Shown in pieces: positions 61,409 to 64,000 of a DNA stretch of 64,000 nt. The position numbers and the translations under genes were made by a program. The DNA lies in assembly GCA_007922225.1 (NCBI GenBank), contig ML679966.1, positions 40,577,943 through 40,641,942 on the forward strand, given 5' to 3'. Under the pieces are notes generated by a model. The model was not told where the DNA came from. It saw only the letters and a program-made list of their open reading frames with translations, and ran no database searches. The stretch comes from Emydura subglobosa. Taxonomy: Eukaryota > Chordata > Testudines > Chelidae. The first letter of the stretch is position 1. Each line of letters begins with the position of its first letter.

Positions 61409-62455
61409 CAGTGTTTCTCAACCTTTTAAGTAGCAAGTACCCCGTAACTTCTGAAAATTTAATAATAATTAATTTCTCGTAAAGGAGGAGAGTTAACTGA
61501 GTTCTGCAATGCTGTGTGGCTGTGGCAGATCACAAAACTCTCTGCTATTTCTCCTTCCCTTCCTCCACACAGGAGCAAAGGTCAATGCCAGCCAATCACT
61601 ATGGCCTGACAGTGGGGTCAGGTGGTGTTCTCCTTACAGGTGGGAACTTGTGAGGTCTGAGCAGGCAGTAGCGGCCTACCAGAGTGGATAGCAGCGCTCC
61701 CCATGGCTGTCCCTAAGGGGGTGTGGGCCTAGGGCAAATCACACTGTGTGGCCCCTCTTAAGATTTTTATACTGGTAAAATCTGGGGCTGTCATAGTTGT
61801 CAATTTCACTGCTCAACTGGAGCAGTGAAATTGACAAGTAAGCCTGCTGGTAGAGCCCGGCTCCAGGACTGGGCAAGCTGCTGGGCTCTCCGCCTGGCTT
61901 TCTGGGCACCGGGCTTTGAGCCGGGGAGGGGAGCTGCCACCTGGGCAAGTTGCAGGTGGCTGCCGCCTGGCTGCCATCCTGGGAGGTGGGTGATTGCCAC
62001 CTGCTCCGAGCTCAGGCAGAGGAGGCTTCTGTGCAGGCTCAAACCCGAGGATGTGGTCAGGCAGCAGAGAGCCCATCTTCAAGCCAGGACATGAGATGCT
62101 GTCTCTCGGCTCAGAGCTGGGGCACGGGTGACAGCCACCCAGCTGCGAGCCCAGCTCGCAGGAGGTTGCCGTCAGCTCCCACTTGGGAGCTGGGACTGGG
62201 TGGGACTGGGGCAGCTGCCGCCCAACTTCCAGCTAGGAGGCGGTACTGTGCGGGAAGCTGGCAGCTGCTGCCCGCCTCCCCCAGAAGCCAGCAGCTGCTG
62301 CCTGCCTCCCAGCTGGGAACTGGGACTGGGCGGGAAGCGGGTGGCTGCCACCTGGCTTCCCCAGAAGTCAGTGGCTGCCCCCTGCCTCCCTTCACTGGGT
62401 TTTTTGCTGCGTATCCCCTGCCTGTGTCTTGCGTACCACAGGTTGAGAAACTATG
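61409..62455 (+). mobile_element. Non-autonomous hAT (Charlie-like) element with internal minisatellite
   Basis: Ends CAGTGTTTCTCAACC and, inverted, CATAGTTTCTCAACC. Flanked by CACTAGAA (61401-61408) and CACTAAAA (62456-62463). The interior from about 61830 to 62400 is a GC-rich array of diverged units around CCAGCTGGGAACTGGGACTG and GGCTGCC. It is the same family as 7508-8391, inverted. Its long ORFs on both strands come from the array. Confidence 0.88.
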
Positions 62456-62589
62456 CACTAAAAAGAAGGGAAAAAGTAAACAAGTACAAGAAAAAGGGAA
62501 TATCCCTACTTTTCACCCCTTTTTACTGATTAGTTGAATGATAAAAGGGGTGGAAAGTGAGATTTTCCATAACTTCTCACATTTTGATA

Positions 62590-63900
62590 CTGGTTTTAAA
62601 CTGGTATTTTCAAAATTTTCAGCACTTTGACAAGCTCTTGCTGTAATATTATTTCCTCAAAGTCTTTTCTCTCTTTCATTGATATTGCAAATATTTGGCT
62701 TGCAGATATCTGAGGGCAGAAATAGTTCCCTCTGGGGAGCGCTTCTGCGTTTTGTCCAGTGATATTACCTGGTAAGTAGTTGATGTGGCCCAATGAATTG
62801 ATCTCATTGTGCAAATATGCTAGCTTCACATCCTGGGAGAAATTAAAACATGGGGAAAGAAAATGAAGCAATATCCAACTTTTCCAACTGTCTGTAAAAT
62901 TCTAGAGAGAACTTAGTGATCAGAGTTTCATGTAGTTGCATTATTGTTGGGGTTTGTCTTTTCTTTTTAGTATATACTGAAATTTAATTTCCATATCATT
63001 TCCTAAAACAATTGCTACCAGAGTTTCTTTATTTTATCAGGCTGATTCCCCAAAAGGTTTCTTCCTCCCAGGCATTTCCTTGGGGGATTCAACGTGAAGC
63101 AAAATAGGCCAGCCTACACAATCTCCCCTTTTCTGAGAGAAGATGGTATAAATCCACTTTCCCTCTTTTCTCAGGATTCCTTATTCTTGCCTGAGAAAAT
63201 GAGGAGTCTTGCCCGACCCTCACTCCAAGGCTTCAGTCCTTGAGCCTTAGATAGAATTAGTAACCTAGGTTTTCCTCAAACCACCAACTGCTACCTCAGC
63301 AGTTGCTGTTCTTTCTCAGCAGTTATTTCCTTTGTGCTCTTGATCTGTGTTTGCAGAAAACTCCTTGGAACAGAGTAGTGTGGGCTTCATTCTTAAAGGG
63401 CTATATTTCGAGAACAGAGTCCTAAGTTGTGTAGCTTGATGATTTTTTTCAGTGTTTTAAAGGGCCCATCCTGTATCCATTTTTTTTCTTGACAGCACAT
63501 GACTGGTAAGTCTTGGCAGTTTACTTCCGTCACCTCAAATCTTGTGATACAATGCTGGATGTCATTTATAGTTTTCCTAGACACTTGAATTGGCAGAGCT
63601 TAAAAAGAAAATGAATCCTTGGCAAGTTGTCCATTTTCACTGCTCTATTCTTCCCAGCCATAAAATTGTAAGCCTTTTCTTCCTAAATTATGTTTGCTGT
63701 TCCACAGGAATGCTGTATAACTTCTTTATAGAGTTTTGTCTAACTGAACTACAATGTTCATCACCAAGGTATGTGATTGTTTTCATTGCCTGTTTTAACT
63801 GGAGGAGCCGTTGTAGATGACTTTTCTCTATTGTATCTTTCAGAGCTTCTGACTCTGTGTCATTTATCCTGAATCCAGATACTGTCCCCACGAAACCACA
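62590..63900 (-). mobile_element. Possible minus-strand LTR retroelement remnant
   Basis: On the minus strand a polypurine tract AAAAGGGGAGA (63122-63132) is followed by TTGTGTAGG at 63121-63113, as at the junction of internal region and 3' LTR. An AATAAA lies near 63030. Short ORFs precede the tract (63393-63584, 63688-63891). No protein family is identified and the window ends before the rest. Confidence 0.3.
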
Positions 63901-64000
63901 ATTTTATTTACTACCAATGGGAGTGAAATCCTTCAGTTTTTAACAACTTATTTTTAAAAAATTATTCTGTGGGAGCTTAGTACTTGTGAAAGGTGGAAGA

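Noticed and set aside
61950..62537. 195-codon and overlapping ORFs on both strands
   Set aside because: They lie in the GC-rich minisatellite of a hAT element; long frames on both strands are expected there.
1..64000. CRISPR arrays, tRNA or rRNA genes, bacterial operons
   Set aside because: No spaced direct repeats, cloverleaf or rRNA signatures seen; the window is a vertebrate nuclear locus.

Overview
The window is vertebrate nuclear DNA, AT-rich and full of introns. Its repeats are CR1 LINEs with a GATTCTATGA-type 3' end, hAT and PIF/Harbinger elements and their short derivatives, CORE-SINE (MIR-like) fragments and an antisense L2-like LINE. Together with long introns and highly conserved but non-mammalian protein sequences, this points to a sauropsid. 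A turtle is the best guess and a crocodilian the main alternative.

Two protein-coding genes can be rebuilt exon by exon, both on the minus strand. ASAH1 (acid ceramidase) has 14 coding exons between 34799 (start codon) and 12855 (stop). The joined frame is 395 codons and every intron has GT-AG ends. The nucleophile Cys143 and the other catalytic residues, the paired cysteines and all six N-glycosylation sites fall at the same residue numbers as in the human enzyme. FRG1 has 9 coding exons between 54691 and 46777 and encodes 256 residues. The FRG1 stop lies about 12 kb upstream of the ASAH1 start, so the genes sit head to tail. This order is kept in rodents as I recall it, but in human the two genes are on different chromosomes (4q35 and 8p22).

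Each gene starts in a CpG-rich island, at about 34120-35290 (ASAH1) and 54340-54960 (FRG1). The ASAH1 island carries a CLEAR-type E-box at 34912-34921, 113 bp upstream of the start codon, as expected for a lysosomal gene controlled by TFEB/TFE3.

The rest is intron and intergenic DNA with layered transposons. 1-12.8 kb (downstream of ASAH1): a MIR-like SINE beside a CR1 3' end, an LTR-like block, a decayed two-gene Harbinger element (4129 to about 6480), a hAT element nested in a MITE (7491-8668) and a minus-strand CR1. 12.8-34.8 kb: ASAH1 with repeats in its introns. 34.8-46.8 kb: intergenic, with a 180-bp hAT, MITEs, a Tigger-like element and decayed LINEs. 46.8-54.7 kb: FRG1. 54.7-64 kb: an inverted partner of an ASAH1-intron repeat, an antisense LINE split by an LTR-like insertion, a second copy of the minisatellite-bearing hAT, and a minus-strand retroelement-like region at the right edge. 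I see no tRNA, rRNA or CRISPR, and no convincing new gene. A few unexplained ORFs and one exon-like segment are listed as findings.
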